Origin: Bryobacterales bacterium
GTDB lineage: Bacteria > Acidobacteriota > Terriglobia > Bryobacterales > Bryobacteraceae
Length of the DNA stretch: 6,804 nucleotides
NCBI GenBank assembly: GCA_003164075.1
Contig: PLRZ01000127.1
Span: 21,245-28,048, forward strand
Direction of reading: 5' to 3'
Shown here in pieces: positions 1 through 6,103 of this stretch (positions are counted from its first letter, which is position 1; the number at the start of each line of letters is the position of its first letter). The translations under genes were made by a program, and so were the position numbers. A model generated the notes under the pieces. It had not been told where the DNA came from. It did no database searches and saw only the letters and a program-made list of their open reading frames with translations.

Positions 1-205
1 AGGTGGCGATTGACCAGGTTATTTCCACACAGGCCCTAACTCACCATAATGCCTGTTGAAACAGACAAAACTCAGCCCCAGTGTCGATCTTGGCGGCAAG
101 CTTTACACTGTTTTCTCCATAACCGGGTTCTATCGGAACAGTGACGCCCGGTGTACCCGACAGTGTGCATGCGACCTACCAACCCGCAAATGGCAAATGA
201 TCGTC

Positions 206-322
206 AGGGTCAGAACTCCTGATGTCGCCCCGCATTTTCTGCCTAGCGGGGAAGATGGCTTTCGATGGCAAGAGCTTCTGCGGGCTCACTGCAAATTCCA
301 CGACCTCAGGAGTTCTGAGCCT
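206..322. repeat. MITE-like or REPIN-like 117-bp inverted-repeat element
   Basis: The ends are inverted repeats of 17 bp with one mismatch: 206-222 (AGGGTCAGAACTCCTGA) against the reverse complement of 306-322 (AGGCTCAGAACTCCTGA). The 13 bp at 210-222 and 306-318 match perfectly. The direct repeat CGTC abuts both ends (202-205 and 323-326), as a target-site duplication would. The interior has no open frame of its own but includes a CCCCGC/GCGGGG stem (228-233 with 246-251). The symmetry is seen directly; that it is a mobile miniature element is inference. Each arm is also a partial palindrome, TCAG-N5-CTGA, so paired regulator sites are the alternative. Confidence 0.5.
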
Positions 323-365
323 CGTCGCCATGAGGCAAGCTGAAAGCCGACCGCTTCCTGTCCCC

Positions 366-395
366 TTGCGTTCGTCCGTGCAATCCAGGTATAGT
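366..395 (+). promoter_or_regulatory. Candidate sigma-70-type promoter of the xylan operon
   Basis: TATAGT at 390-395 matches the -10 consensus at five of six positions. TTGCGT at 366-371 is a weak -35 (TTG conserved) at a spacing of 18 bp. Transcription would begin near 402, giving a leader of about 38 nt before the GH3 start codon at 440. The GAGAGG at 431-436 lies in that leader, 3 nt from the ATG. The weak -35 would suit a promoter that needs an activator, but no regulator or clear operator is visible. Confidence 0.4.
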
Positions 396-439
396 TTGAT
401 TCCAAAACGAAATCCCTGGCAAAACGCATCGAGAGGCAT

Positions 440-2767
440 ATGAAGAAGCCATCCCCATCCGCGACCAAGAGCCCCGCCTACCGCGATCCCGCGCTGCCCC
501 CCGCCAGACGCGTCAAGGATCTGCTCGCCCGCATGACCCTTGAAGAGAAGGCCGCACAGATGATGTGCGTCTGGCAGAAAAAGGCCGAAACCCTGGTGGA
601 CGCCCAGGGCAATTTCGATCTCGCCAAGGCCAGGAAAGCTTTCCGCCAGCGCCGCGGCCTGGGCCAGGTCGGCCGCCCCAGCGATGCCGGCGGCCCCCGC
701 GATTCCGCCGATAATCGCAACGCCCGCACCAATGCGGAGCTCACCAACGCCATCCAGAAGTTCTTTCTGGAGCATAGCCGTCTGGGCATCCCGGTCATCT
801 TTCACGAAGAGTGCCTGCACGGCCACGCTGCCATCGGCGGCACCAGCTTTCCGCAGCCCATCGGCCTCGCCGCCACCTTCGATCCCGAACTGGTGGAGTC
901 GCTCTTCTCCATGACCGCTGCCGAAGCCCGCGCGCGCGGCACCCACCAGGCCCTGACCCCGGTGGTCGACGTGGCTCGCGACCCCCGCTGGGGCCGCGTG
1001 GAAGAGACCTACGGCGAAGATCCCTACCTGGTCTCGCGCATGGGCATCGCCGCCGTCCGCGGCTTTCAGGGCGACGCCACGTTTCGCGACAAGCGCCACG
1101 TCATCGCCACGCTGAAACATTTCGCCGCCCACGGCCAGCCCGAATCGGGCATGAACTGCTCCCCGGTGAATGTCTCCGAACGCCTCCTGCGCGAAACTTT
1201 CTTCTACACCTTTAAAGAGGCGCTCGACCAGGGCGGAGCCATGAGCGTGATGGCTTCCTATAATGAGATCGACGGCATCCCCTCCCACGCCAATCGCTGG
1301 CTGCTGCGCGACGTCCTGCGCAAGGAATGGGGATTCAAAGGCTTCATCGTTTCCGACTACTATGCCATCACCGAGCTGAATTATCGCGCCGACGTCCGCG
1401 GCCACGCCGTCGCCCCGGACAAGAAGGAAGCCTGCCGCCTGGCCGTGGAAGCCGGCGTCAACATTGAACTGCCTGAGCCGGATTGTTACCTGCACCTGGT
1501 GGAACTCGTCCGCAAGGGCGTCCTGAAAGAGCGCCAGCTCGACGATCTGGTGGCGCCCATGCTGCACGCGAAATTCCAATTGGGCCTCTTCGACGACCCG
1601 TATGTCGATCCCGACGCCGCCGATGCCCTGGTGGGCTGCGACGCCCATCGCCTGCTGGCACTGCAAGCCGCGCGCCAGACCATCACCCTGCTCAAGAACG
1701 AAAACAACCTGGCGCCGCTCTCGCTCGACGGCATCAAGACCATCGCCGTCATCGGACCCAACGCCAACCGCAGCATGTTGGGCGGCTATAGCGGCATTCC
1801 CAAGCACGACGTGACGGTGCTCGAGGGCATCAAGGCCCGCGTCGGCGACCGCGCCAAAGTGCTCTACAGCGAGGGCTGCAAGATCACCCTCGGCGGCTCC
1901 TGGGTGCAGGATGAAGTGGCGCCCTCAGACCCCGCCGAGGACCGCCGCCAGATCGCCGAAGCCGTCAAAGTTGCCGGACGGGCCGACGTCATCGTCCTCG
2001 CCATCGGCGGCAATGAGCAGACGTCGCGGGAAGCCTGGTCGTTCGTGCATATGGGCGACCGCGCCAGCCTGGATCTCATCGGCCGCCAGGAGGAACTGGT
2101 GCGCGCCATGCTCTCGACCGGCAAACCGGTGATCGTATTCCTCTTCAACGGGCGCCCGATTTCCATCAACTCGCTGAGCCGCGAGGCGCCTGTAATCTTC
2201 GAATGTTGGTACCTGGGCCAGGAAACCGGCCATGCCGTGGCCGAAGTTCTGTTCGGCGATTTCACCCCCGGCGGCAAGCTTCCCATCACCATTCCGCGCT
2301 CCGCCGGCCACTTACCCGCGTTCTATAACTACAAACCCACCGCCCGCCGCGGCTATCTGTTCGACGATGTTACTCCGCTCTACCCCTTTGGCTTTGGCCT
2401 CAGCTACACCACTTTCGCCATCGCCAACGTCCGCCTGAATAAGAAGAGGATAAAGCGGGGCTCTTCTGCCCGCGTCTCGGCCGACGTCACCAACACCGGC
2501 GCCCGCGCCGGCAGCGAGACGGTGCAACTGTACATTCGCGACCTGTTCAGCTCCGCCACCCGGCCCATGAAAGAGCTGAAGGGCTTTCGCCGCATCGTGC
2601 TGGAACCCGGCGAGACCCGTACCGTCACTTTCGACATCACACCCGGCCTGCTGGCGTTCTACGATGCCAACATGAAGTACACCGTCGAACCTGGCGATTT
2701 CGAAATCATGGTCGGCAACTCTTCGAGCGATGCCGACTTGCAAAAACTAATCCTGGCGGTTCAATGA
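440..2767 (+). CDS. Cytoplasmic GH3 beta-xylosidase/beta-glucosidase
   Basis: Predicted retaining glycosidase of family GH3 that removes sugars from the non-reducing end of short beta-linked oligosaccharides. At 775 residues it has the full three-domain form: a TIM barrel (about 15-385), an alpha/beta sandwich (about 410-640) and a C-terminal fibronectin-III-like domain (about 680-760). Visible family motifs are HEECLHG (122-128), DPRWGRVEETYGEDPYL (181-197), KHFAAHG (226-232), and GFIVSDYYA (301-309) with D306 as expected nucleophile. GGNEQTSREAW (523-533) should carry the acid/base, most likely E531 with E525 as alternative. PLYPFGFGLSY (646-656) leads into the last domain. The N-terminus is hydrophilic without a signal peptide, so it should act inside the cell on sugars imported by the next gene. 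GAGAGG at 431-436 supports the ATG at 440. The xylanase in the operon favours xylo-oligosaccharides; the sequence alone does not separate xylosidase from glucosidase. Confidence 0.93.
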   Translation: MKKPSPSATKSPAYRDPALPPARRVKDLLARMTLEEKAAQMMCVWQKKAETLVDAQGNFDLAKARKAFRQRRGLGQVGRPSDAGGPRDSADNRNARTNAELTNAIQKFFLEHSRLGIPVIFHEECLHGHAAIGGTSFPQPIGLAATFDPELVESLFSMTAAEARARGTHQALTPVVDVARDPRWGRVEETYGEDPYLVSRMGIAAVRGFQGDATFRDKRHVIATLKHFAAHGQPESGMNCSPVNVSERLLRETFFYTFKEALDQGGAMSVMASYNEIDGIPSHANRWLLRDVLRKEWGFKGFIVSDYYAITELNYRADVRGHAVAPDKKEACRLAVEAGVNIELPEPDCYLHLVELVRKGVLKERQLDDLVAPMLHAKFQLGLFDDPYVDPDAADALVGCDAHRLLALQAARQTITLLKNENNLAPLSLDGIKTIAVIGPNANRSMLGGYSGIPKHDVTVLEGIKARVGDRAKVLYSEGCKITLGGSWVQDEVAPSDPAEDRRQIAEAVKVAGRADVIVLAIGGNEQTSREAWSFVHMGDRASLDLIGRQEELVRAMLSTGKPVIVFLFNGRPISINSLSREAPVIFECWYLGQETGHAVAEVLFGDFTPGGKLPITIPRSAGHLPAFYNYKPTARRGYLFDDVTPLYPFGFGLSYTTFAIANVRLNKKRIKRGSSARVSADVTNTGARAGSETVQLYIRDLFSSATRPMKELKGFRRIVLEPGETRTVTFDITPGLLAFYDANMKYTVEPGDFEIMVGNSSSDADLQKLILAVQ

Positions 2768-4251
2768 GCGAACCAACGGTTCAGAAGCTCTCCTTCTTCG
2801 AGAAGGCCGGGTACAGCCTTGGCGATGGCGCAGCTAACTTCGTCTTTCAGACGATGATCCTGTTCCAGTTGAATTTCTACACCGATACCATGGGTCTTGT
2901 CGCGGGCGTCGCCGGCTCGCTGCTGCTGGTGGGCCGTCTCTGGGACGCCTTCTTCGACCCCATGATGGGGTTGATGGCCGACCGCACCAACACCCGCTGG
3001 GGCAAGTTCCGCCCGTGGGTGCTGTGGACCGCGGTGCCGTGGGGCGTGGTGATGGTGGTGGCCTACACCACGCCGAACTTCTCCGCCGGCGGCAAGATCC
3101 TCTACGCCTGCATCACCAATATGATGCTCATGACGCTCTACTCCGCCAATAACACGCCGTACTCCGCCATGACCGGCGTCATGACCGGCGACGTCAACGA
3201 GCGCACCAGCCTGTCTTCCTTCCGCTTCGTCTCCGCCATGATTGCGCAGTTGATTGTGGGCGGCTTCACCCTGCCGCTGGTCGCCAAGTTCGGCCACGGC
3301 GATAACGCCAAGGGCTGGCAGATGACTATGGGACTGTGGGCCACCATCTGCGTGGTCCTCTTTATCGTCACCTTTGCCACTACGCGCGAACGCATTCAGC
3401 CCGATCCCAAACAGAAGTCCGATGCCAAGAGGGATTTCAGCACCCTCCTCAAGACCGGTCCCTGGGTGGCCATGTTCATCCTCACACTGGCCCACTTCTC
3501 GGTGCTGGCCATGCGCGGCGGCACGCTCTCCTATTACTTCCAGTATTACGTCAATCAGGATCGTCTCTACGCGCTGTTGCAGAACGCCGGACTTGTCAAT
3601 CCCGCCGCCCACGGCGTCTGGTCCTACCTGTTGAATACCTTCGGCCTGGTGGTGGATTCCAAGCGCGCGAATGTCTCCTCGGTGGGTTTCAGCCTGTTCA
3701 ATATGTCGAGCCAGTTCGTCACGGTAGCTGGCGTGCTATGTTCCACGTTCCTCTCCATGAAGTTCGGTAAGAAGGCGGTCGCCATCGTTGGTTTCTCGCT
3801 GACTACTATCTTCATGGGGTTGTTCGCGCTGCTGCCGCCCGGCGCCGTCGGCACGCTTTTCATTCTTGAGTATGTCCGCGCGCTCACCTACGCCCCCACC
3901 ATTCCACTGATCTGGTCGATGTATGCCGACGTGGTGGACTATTCGGAATGGAAGACCGGCCGCCGTATCACGGGCGTTATCTATGCCACCATCCTGTTCG
4001 GACTCAAGTTTGGCCTGAGCCTGGGAGGCGCCATGGCCGGGTGGCTGCTTTCCGGCTTCGGGTATCGCGCCAATGCCGTGCAAACCGCCGCTTCCCTGCG
4101 CGGCATTCGCCTCACCATCAGTCTCTTCCCAACAATCTTGTTCGTCATCGTAGTCGTATGCCTGATCTGCTATAAGATCGGCAGGAAACTGAACATCCAG
4201 ATACAGGACGAACTGGCCGAGCGCCGCAAAGGGTTCGCCCCCGCCCAATAA
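2764..4251 (+). CDS. GPH (MelB-type) sugar-cation symporter, MFS superfamily
   Basis: Predicted inner-membrane permease of the glycoside-pentoside-hexuronide family, 495 residues, with about 12 hydrophobic segments and a cytoplasmic tail after about 475. Family signatures are EKAGYSLGDGAAN (13-25), FYTD (38-41), RLWDAFFDPMMG (58-69), RWGKFRPW (78-85) and YADVVDYSEWKTGRR (387-401). D61 and D65 align with Asp55 and Asp59 of E. coli MelB, the known cation ligands, so coupling to Na+ or H+ is likely. Its start overlaps the GH3 stop (ATGA, 2764-2767) behind only a weak GGCGG (2755-2759), which suggests translational coupling. The natural cargo would be xylobiose, other xylo-oligosaccharides or xylosides produced by the exported xylanase; substrate cannot be read from sequence. 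Odd feature: about 40 more residues than MelB after the seventh helix (about 263-305). Confidence 0.92.
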   Translation: MSEPTVQKLSFFEKAGYSLGDGAANFVFQTMILFQLNFYTDTMGLVAGVAGSLLLVGRLWDAFFDPMMGLMADRTNTRWGKFRPWVLWTAVPWGVVMVVAYTTPNFSAGGKILYACITNMMLMTLYSANNTPYSAMTGVMTGDVNERTSLSSFRFVSAMIAQLIVGGFTLPLVAKFGHGDNAKGWQMTMGLWATICVVLFIVTFATTRERIQPDPKQKSDAKRDFSTLLKTGPWVAMFILTLAHFSVLAMRGGTLSYYFQYYVNQDRLYALLQNAGLVNPAAHGVWSYLLNTFGLVVDSKRANVSSVGFSLFNMSSQFVTVAGVLCSTFLSMKFGKKAVAIVGFSLTTIFMGLFALLPPGAVGTLFILEYVRALTYAPTIPLIWSMYADVVDYSEWKTGRRITGVIYATILFGLKFGLSLGGAMAGWLLSGFGYRANAVQTAASLRGIRLTISLFPTILFVIVVVCLICYKIGRKLNIQIQDELAERRKGFAPAQ

Positions 4252-4260
4252 GGAGTCCAC

Positions 4261-5373
4261 ATGTCTGTAAGATCCATTGCCTTCACGATCCTGCTCGCGG
4301 CCGGCATGGCCCACGCGCAACCGGCCACGTTAAAAGATGCGTTCCAGGGAATTTTCCGCATTGGCGCGGCTGTCAACCAAGCCCAGTTCGAGGAAAGAGA
4401 TACCCGCGACGCCGCCCTCATCGCCGCGCAGTTCAACACCATCAGTCCGGAAAACGCGCTGAAGTGGGAAGCTATTCATCCGCGGCCAGACGCCTATAAT
4501 TTCGACCCCGCCGACCATTACGTGGCCTTCGGACAGAAGTATAAGATGTTCATCGTGGGCCACAACCTGGTTTGGCATAGCCAGGTTCCGCCATGGGTCT
4601 TCAAGGATGACAAGGGCGCCCCGCTCACGCGCGATGCCCTGTTAGAGCGCATGCATGACCACATCCGCACGGTGGTAGGCCGTTACAAAGGACGAATCGG
4701 CGGCTGGGACGTGGTCAACGAGGCGCTCAACGAAGACGGCACCATGCGAAAATCGCCATGGCTGACGATCATTGGCGACGACTACATTGCCAAAGCCTTT
4801 CAGTTTGCCCATGAAGCCGACCCCGCGGCCGAGCTCTATTACAACGATTACTCCATCGAGAATGAGGCCAAGCGCAAGGGCGCGGTGGAACTCATCAGGA
4901 AGCTGAAAGCGCAGTCCATTCCGATCACTGCCATGGGACTGCAAGGCCACGATAAGCTGGATTGGCCCACGGCCAGGCAGCAGGCCGACACTATCGAAGC
5001 TTTTGCCGCGCTGGGAGTCAAGGTGAACATCACCGAGCTCGATGTCGACGTGCTGCCTCGCAACGCCCCCGGGAATTCGGCCGACGTCTCCGCCACTTCC
5101 GCGGGAGGCGCCGGTTCCAATCCGTACGCCGCCGGCCTTCCCGATGCGGTCCAGCAGACTCTGGCCCGCCGTTACGCCGAGATCTTCGATATCTTCGTGA
5201 AGTATCGCGCCTCCATCGGCCGCGTCACGTTCTGGGGCGTCACTGACGGGGGCTCCTGGCTGAATAATTTTCCCATCCGCGGCCGCACCAACTATCCTTT
5301 ACTGTTCGATCGCGAGGGGAAGCCCAAGGCGGCATTTTTCTCGGTGATCGGCACGGCAAAGGGAGCGAAATAG
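4261..5373 (+). CDS. Secreted GH10 endo-1,4-beta-xylanase
   Basis: Predicted endo-xylanase of family GH10 that cuts internal beta-1,4-xylosidic bonds with retention of configuration. The 370 residues comprise a Sec signal peptide and one catalytic TIM barrel, with no carbohydrate-binding module. The signal is MSVR, a hydrophobic core (about 5-16) and a likely cut after AHA (17-19) before Q20. Family motifs are TISPENALKWE (60-70), VGHNLVWHSQVPPW (99-112), GGWDVVNEAL (147-156) with acid/base E154, VNITELDVDVLP (255-266) with nucleophile E259, and RVTFWGVTDGGSWL (321-334). A glycine/serine/alanine-rich loop (about 270-292) follows the nucleophile strand; I recall similar loops in related GH10 enzymes. 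AAGGAG (4250-4255) overlaps the previous stop and lies 5 nt from the ATG. The gap to the symporter gene is 9 nt, so it is the third gene of the same operon. The final location, periplasmic or extracellular, is not settled by the sequence. Confidence 0.95.
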   Translation: MSVRSIAFTILLAAGMAHAQPATLKDAFQGIFRIGAAVNQAQFEERDTRDAALIAAQFNTISPENALKWEAIHPRPDAYNFDPADHYVAFGQKYKMFIVGHNLVWHSQVPPWVFKDDKGAPLTRDALLERMHDHIRTVVGRYKGRIGGWDVVNEALNEDGTMRKSPWLTIIGDDYIAKAFQFAHEADPAAELYYNDYSIENEAKRKGAVELIRKLKAQSIPITAMGLQGHDKLDWPTARQQADTIEAFAALGVKVNITELDVDVLPRNAPGNSADVSATSAGGAGSNPYAAGLPDAVQQTLARRYAEIFDIFVKYRASIGRVTFWGVTDGGSWLNNFPIRGRTNYPLLFDREGKPKAAFFSVIGTAKGAK

Positions 5374-5374
5374 C

Positions 5375-5412
5375 TCCTCCGGCATGTTATACTAAAATAT
5401 AACTAAGGAGGA
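5375..5412 (+). promoter_or_regulatory. Potential hairpin hiding the antitoxin ribosome binding site
   Basis: Just after the xylanase stop, TCCTCC (5375-5380) is complementary to GGAGGA (5407-5412), which contains the antitoxin Shine-Dalgarno. Between them GTTATA (5386-5391) pairs with TATAAC (5398-5403), giving 12 base pairs in two blocks separated by a 5 by 3 internal loop. Only a transcript reading through from the xylanase would contain both arms; one starting near 5400 would lack the left arm. A competing stem, GGAGC (5362-5366) with GCTCC (5373-5377), spans the xylanase stop. Complementarity is seen; function is inferred. No U-run follows, so this is not an obvious terminator. Confidence 0.35.
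5385..5403 (+). promoter_or_regulatory. Extended -10 promoter with overlapping palindromic operator
   Basis: TGTTATACT at 5385-5393 is a good extended -10 element (TGN followed by TATACT, five of six consensus bases); no -35 is recognisable, which extended -10 promoters can tolerate. Expected start of transcription is near 5400, giving a leader of about 18 nt with TAAGGAGG (5404-5411). The promoter sits inside an inverted repeat, GTTATA-N6-TATAAC (5386-5403). MazE/ChpS-type antitoxins usually repress their own operon by binding such palindromes, so this is the likely autoregulatory operator. The AT-rich stretch stands out from its GC-rich surroundings. Confidence 0.55.
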
Positions 5413-5417
5413 ACGCC

Positions 5418-5675
5418 GTGCACATTACCAACCTGCGTAAAGTCGGCGGTTCGGTCATGCTGGCCGTCCCGCCCACATTGCTCGATATCGTAGGCTTGCA
5501 GCCGGGCGCCAAAGTCGGCATCGCGGTTGAAAGCGGCCGTCTGGTCGTGGAGCCGCAACCGCGGCGCCGGTATACGCTGGACGAGTTGCTCGCCCAATGC
5601 AATCCCAAGGCGCGGCGATCCAAGGAAGAGCGGGAATGGCTGGACGGCAAGCCCGTGGGCGGCGAGGTGATCTGA
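5418..5675 (+). CDS. chpS: Type II antitoxin, AbrB/MazE superfamily, ChpS-like
   Basis: Predicted antitoxin of the downstream ChpB-like toxin, 85 residues. Residues 1-46 match an AbrB/MazE/SpoVT swapped-hairpin DNA-binding domain (VGGSVMLAVP, 9-18; GLQPGAKVGIAV, 26-37), which would dimerise and bind the operator over its promoter. The tail contains RYTLDELLAQCN (51-62), very like the same stretch of E. coli ChpS as I recall it, and W74 and P79 follow a similar order; this tail should bind and block the toxin. The GTG start at 5418 is chosen because TAAGGAGG (5404-5411) lies 6 nt upstream and translation from there begins at the domain edge. It shares one base with the toxin gene. It lies 44 nt after the xylanase but has its own promoter, so it is probably a separate unit. 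Confidence 0.9.
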   Translation: MHITNLRKVGGSVMLAVPPTLLDIVGLQPGAKVGIAVESGRLVVEPQPRRRYTLDELLAQCNPKARRSKEEREWLDGKPVGGEVI

Positions 5676-6007
5676 TGAAGCGCGGCGAGATCTGGCTCGT
5701 CAGTCTCGATCCTACATCGGGACACGAGCAACAGGGACGCCGTCCGGTGCTGATCGCATCGCCCGAGGCCTTCAACCGGATGACCAAAGTGCCCGTCGTT
5801 CTTCCGATTACGAGCGGCGGTAATTTCGCGCGGACGGCGGGTTTCGCCGTGCCGCTGACTGGCGCCGGCACCAAAACCACGGGAGTGGTCCGATGCGACC
5901 AGCCCCGCGCTCTCGATCTTGCCGCGCGCGGCGGGAAGAAGCTGGAAAGCATTCCGGATGCGGTCATGGACGAGGTGCTGGCCAGGATATCGCCGATATT
6001 CGAGTGA
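5675..6007 (+). CDS. chpB: Type II toxin, MazF/PemK family, ChpB-like endoribonuclease
   Basis: Predicted ribonuclease toxin of 110 residues that cleaves RNA at short specific sequences when not bound by its antitoxin. Visible features are RGEIWLVSLDPTSGHEQQG (3-21), RRPVLIAS (22-29), PITSGGNFAR (44-53) and GVVRCDQPRALDLAAR (70-85). R23 and T46 fall where E. coli MazF has its catalytic Arg29 and Thr52. The SGHEQQG and SGGNFAR stretches match E. coli ChpB, as I recall it, better than MazF. The ATG at 5675 overlaps the antitoxin TGA by one base and has GAGG (5664-5667) 7 nt upstream; the open frame extends further left to 5597, but that part lies inside the antitoxin gene. Length is normal and no motif is broken, so it appears intact. 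The target sequence cannot be predicted. Confidence 0.93.
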   Translation: MKRGEIWLVSLDPTSGHEQQGRRPVLIASPEAFNRMTKVPVVLPITSGGNFARTAGFAVPLTGAGTKTTGVVRCDQPRALDLAARGGKKLESIPDAVMDEVLARISPIFE

Positions 6008-6015
6008 GCGGCCCG

Positions 6016-6049
6016 GCGGGGCTGAAGCCCCGCGCAGGCTGAAGCCTGC
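6016..6049. repeat. Tandem GC-rich hairpins with identical TGAA loops
   Basis: Two perfect hairpins stand back to back, starting 8 nt after the toxin stop. The first is GCGGGGC-TGAA-GCCCCGC (6016-6033; 7-bp stem plus a possible T-A closing pair). The second is GCAGGC-TGAA-GCCTGC (6034-6049; 6-bp stem). Sharing the loop but not the stem means the stems have changed by compensating substitutions, a sign of REP-like elements. I recall similar GGCTGAAGCC palindromes between genes in Acidobacteriota and Planctomycetes genomes, but could not check this here. They might also work as a transcript end for the toxin gene. Confidence 0.6.
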
Positions 6050-6103
6050 CCCACCAGGGCTGGTAAGCAGTACTAACTGGTTTCTGTCGCGAAACTCACT
6101 TCA

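Larger units (their letters stand above)
1..439. other. Non-coding region upstream of the xylan operon
   Basis: I see no convincing gene here. The longest same-strand reading frame starts with TTG at 56, has no ribosome binding site, resembles no protein family I know and runs through the inverted-repeat element at 206-322. The region holds that element, a candidate promoter at 366-395 and, further left, two nested short inverted repeats: ACACTG (105-110) with CAGTGT (161-166), enclosing ACCGGG (122-127) with CCCGGT (147-152). Base composition is less GC-rich than the genes that follow, as expected of an intergenic region. Whatever gene lies to the left ends or begins outside the window. Confidence 0.7.

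Noticed and set aside
56..343. Possible small plus-strand gene of 95 codons before the operon
   Set aside because: It has a TTG start without a ribosome binding site, no family resemblance, and runs across the inverted-repeat element.
398..414. Imperfect palindrome GATTCC-N5-GAAATC near the inferred transcription start, as an operator
   Set aside because: Arms of 6 bp with one mismatch are within chance, the centre lacks the CG typical of LacI-family sites, and no regulator is nearby.
176..1807. Long minus-strand open frame of 543 codons opposite the GH3 gene
   Set aside because: It lies antisense to a clear GH3 gene, has a composition typical of GC-rich shadow frames (many Gly, Ala, Val, Asp, His) and resembles no family.
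2761..3612. Minus-strand open frame of 283 codons opposite the symporter
   Set aside because: It is rich in His, Gly, Glu and Asp, as expected of the antisense of membrane-protein codons, with no recognisable motif.
5068..5136. Gly/Ser/Ala-rich loop after the xylanase nucleophile as a novel insertion
   Set aside because: I recall comparable loops of this length, leading into NPYxxGLPDAVQ-like sequence, in other bacterial GH10 xylanases.
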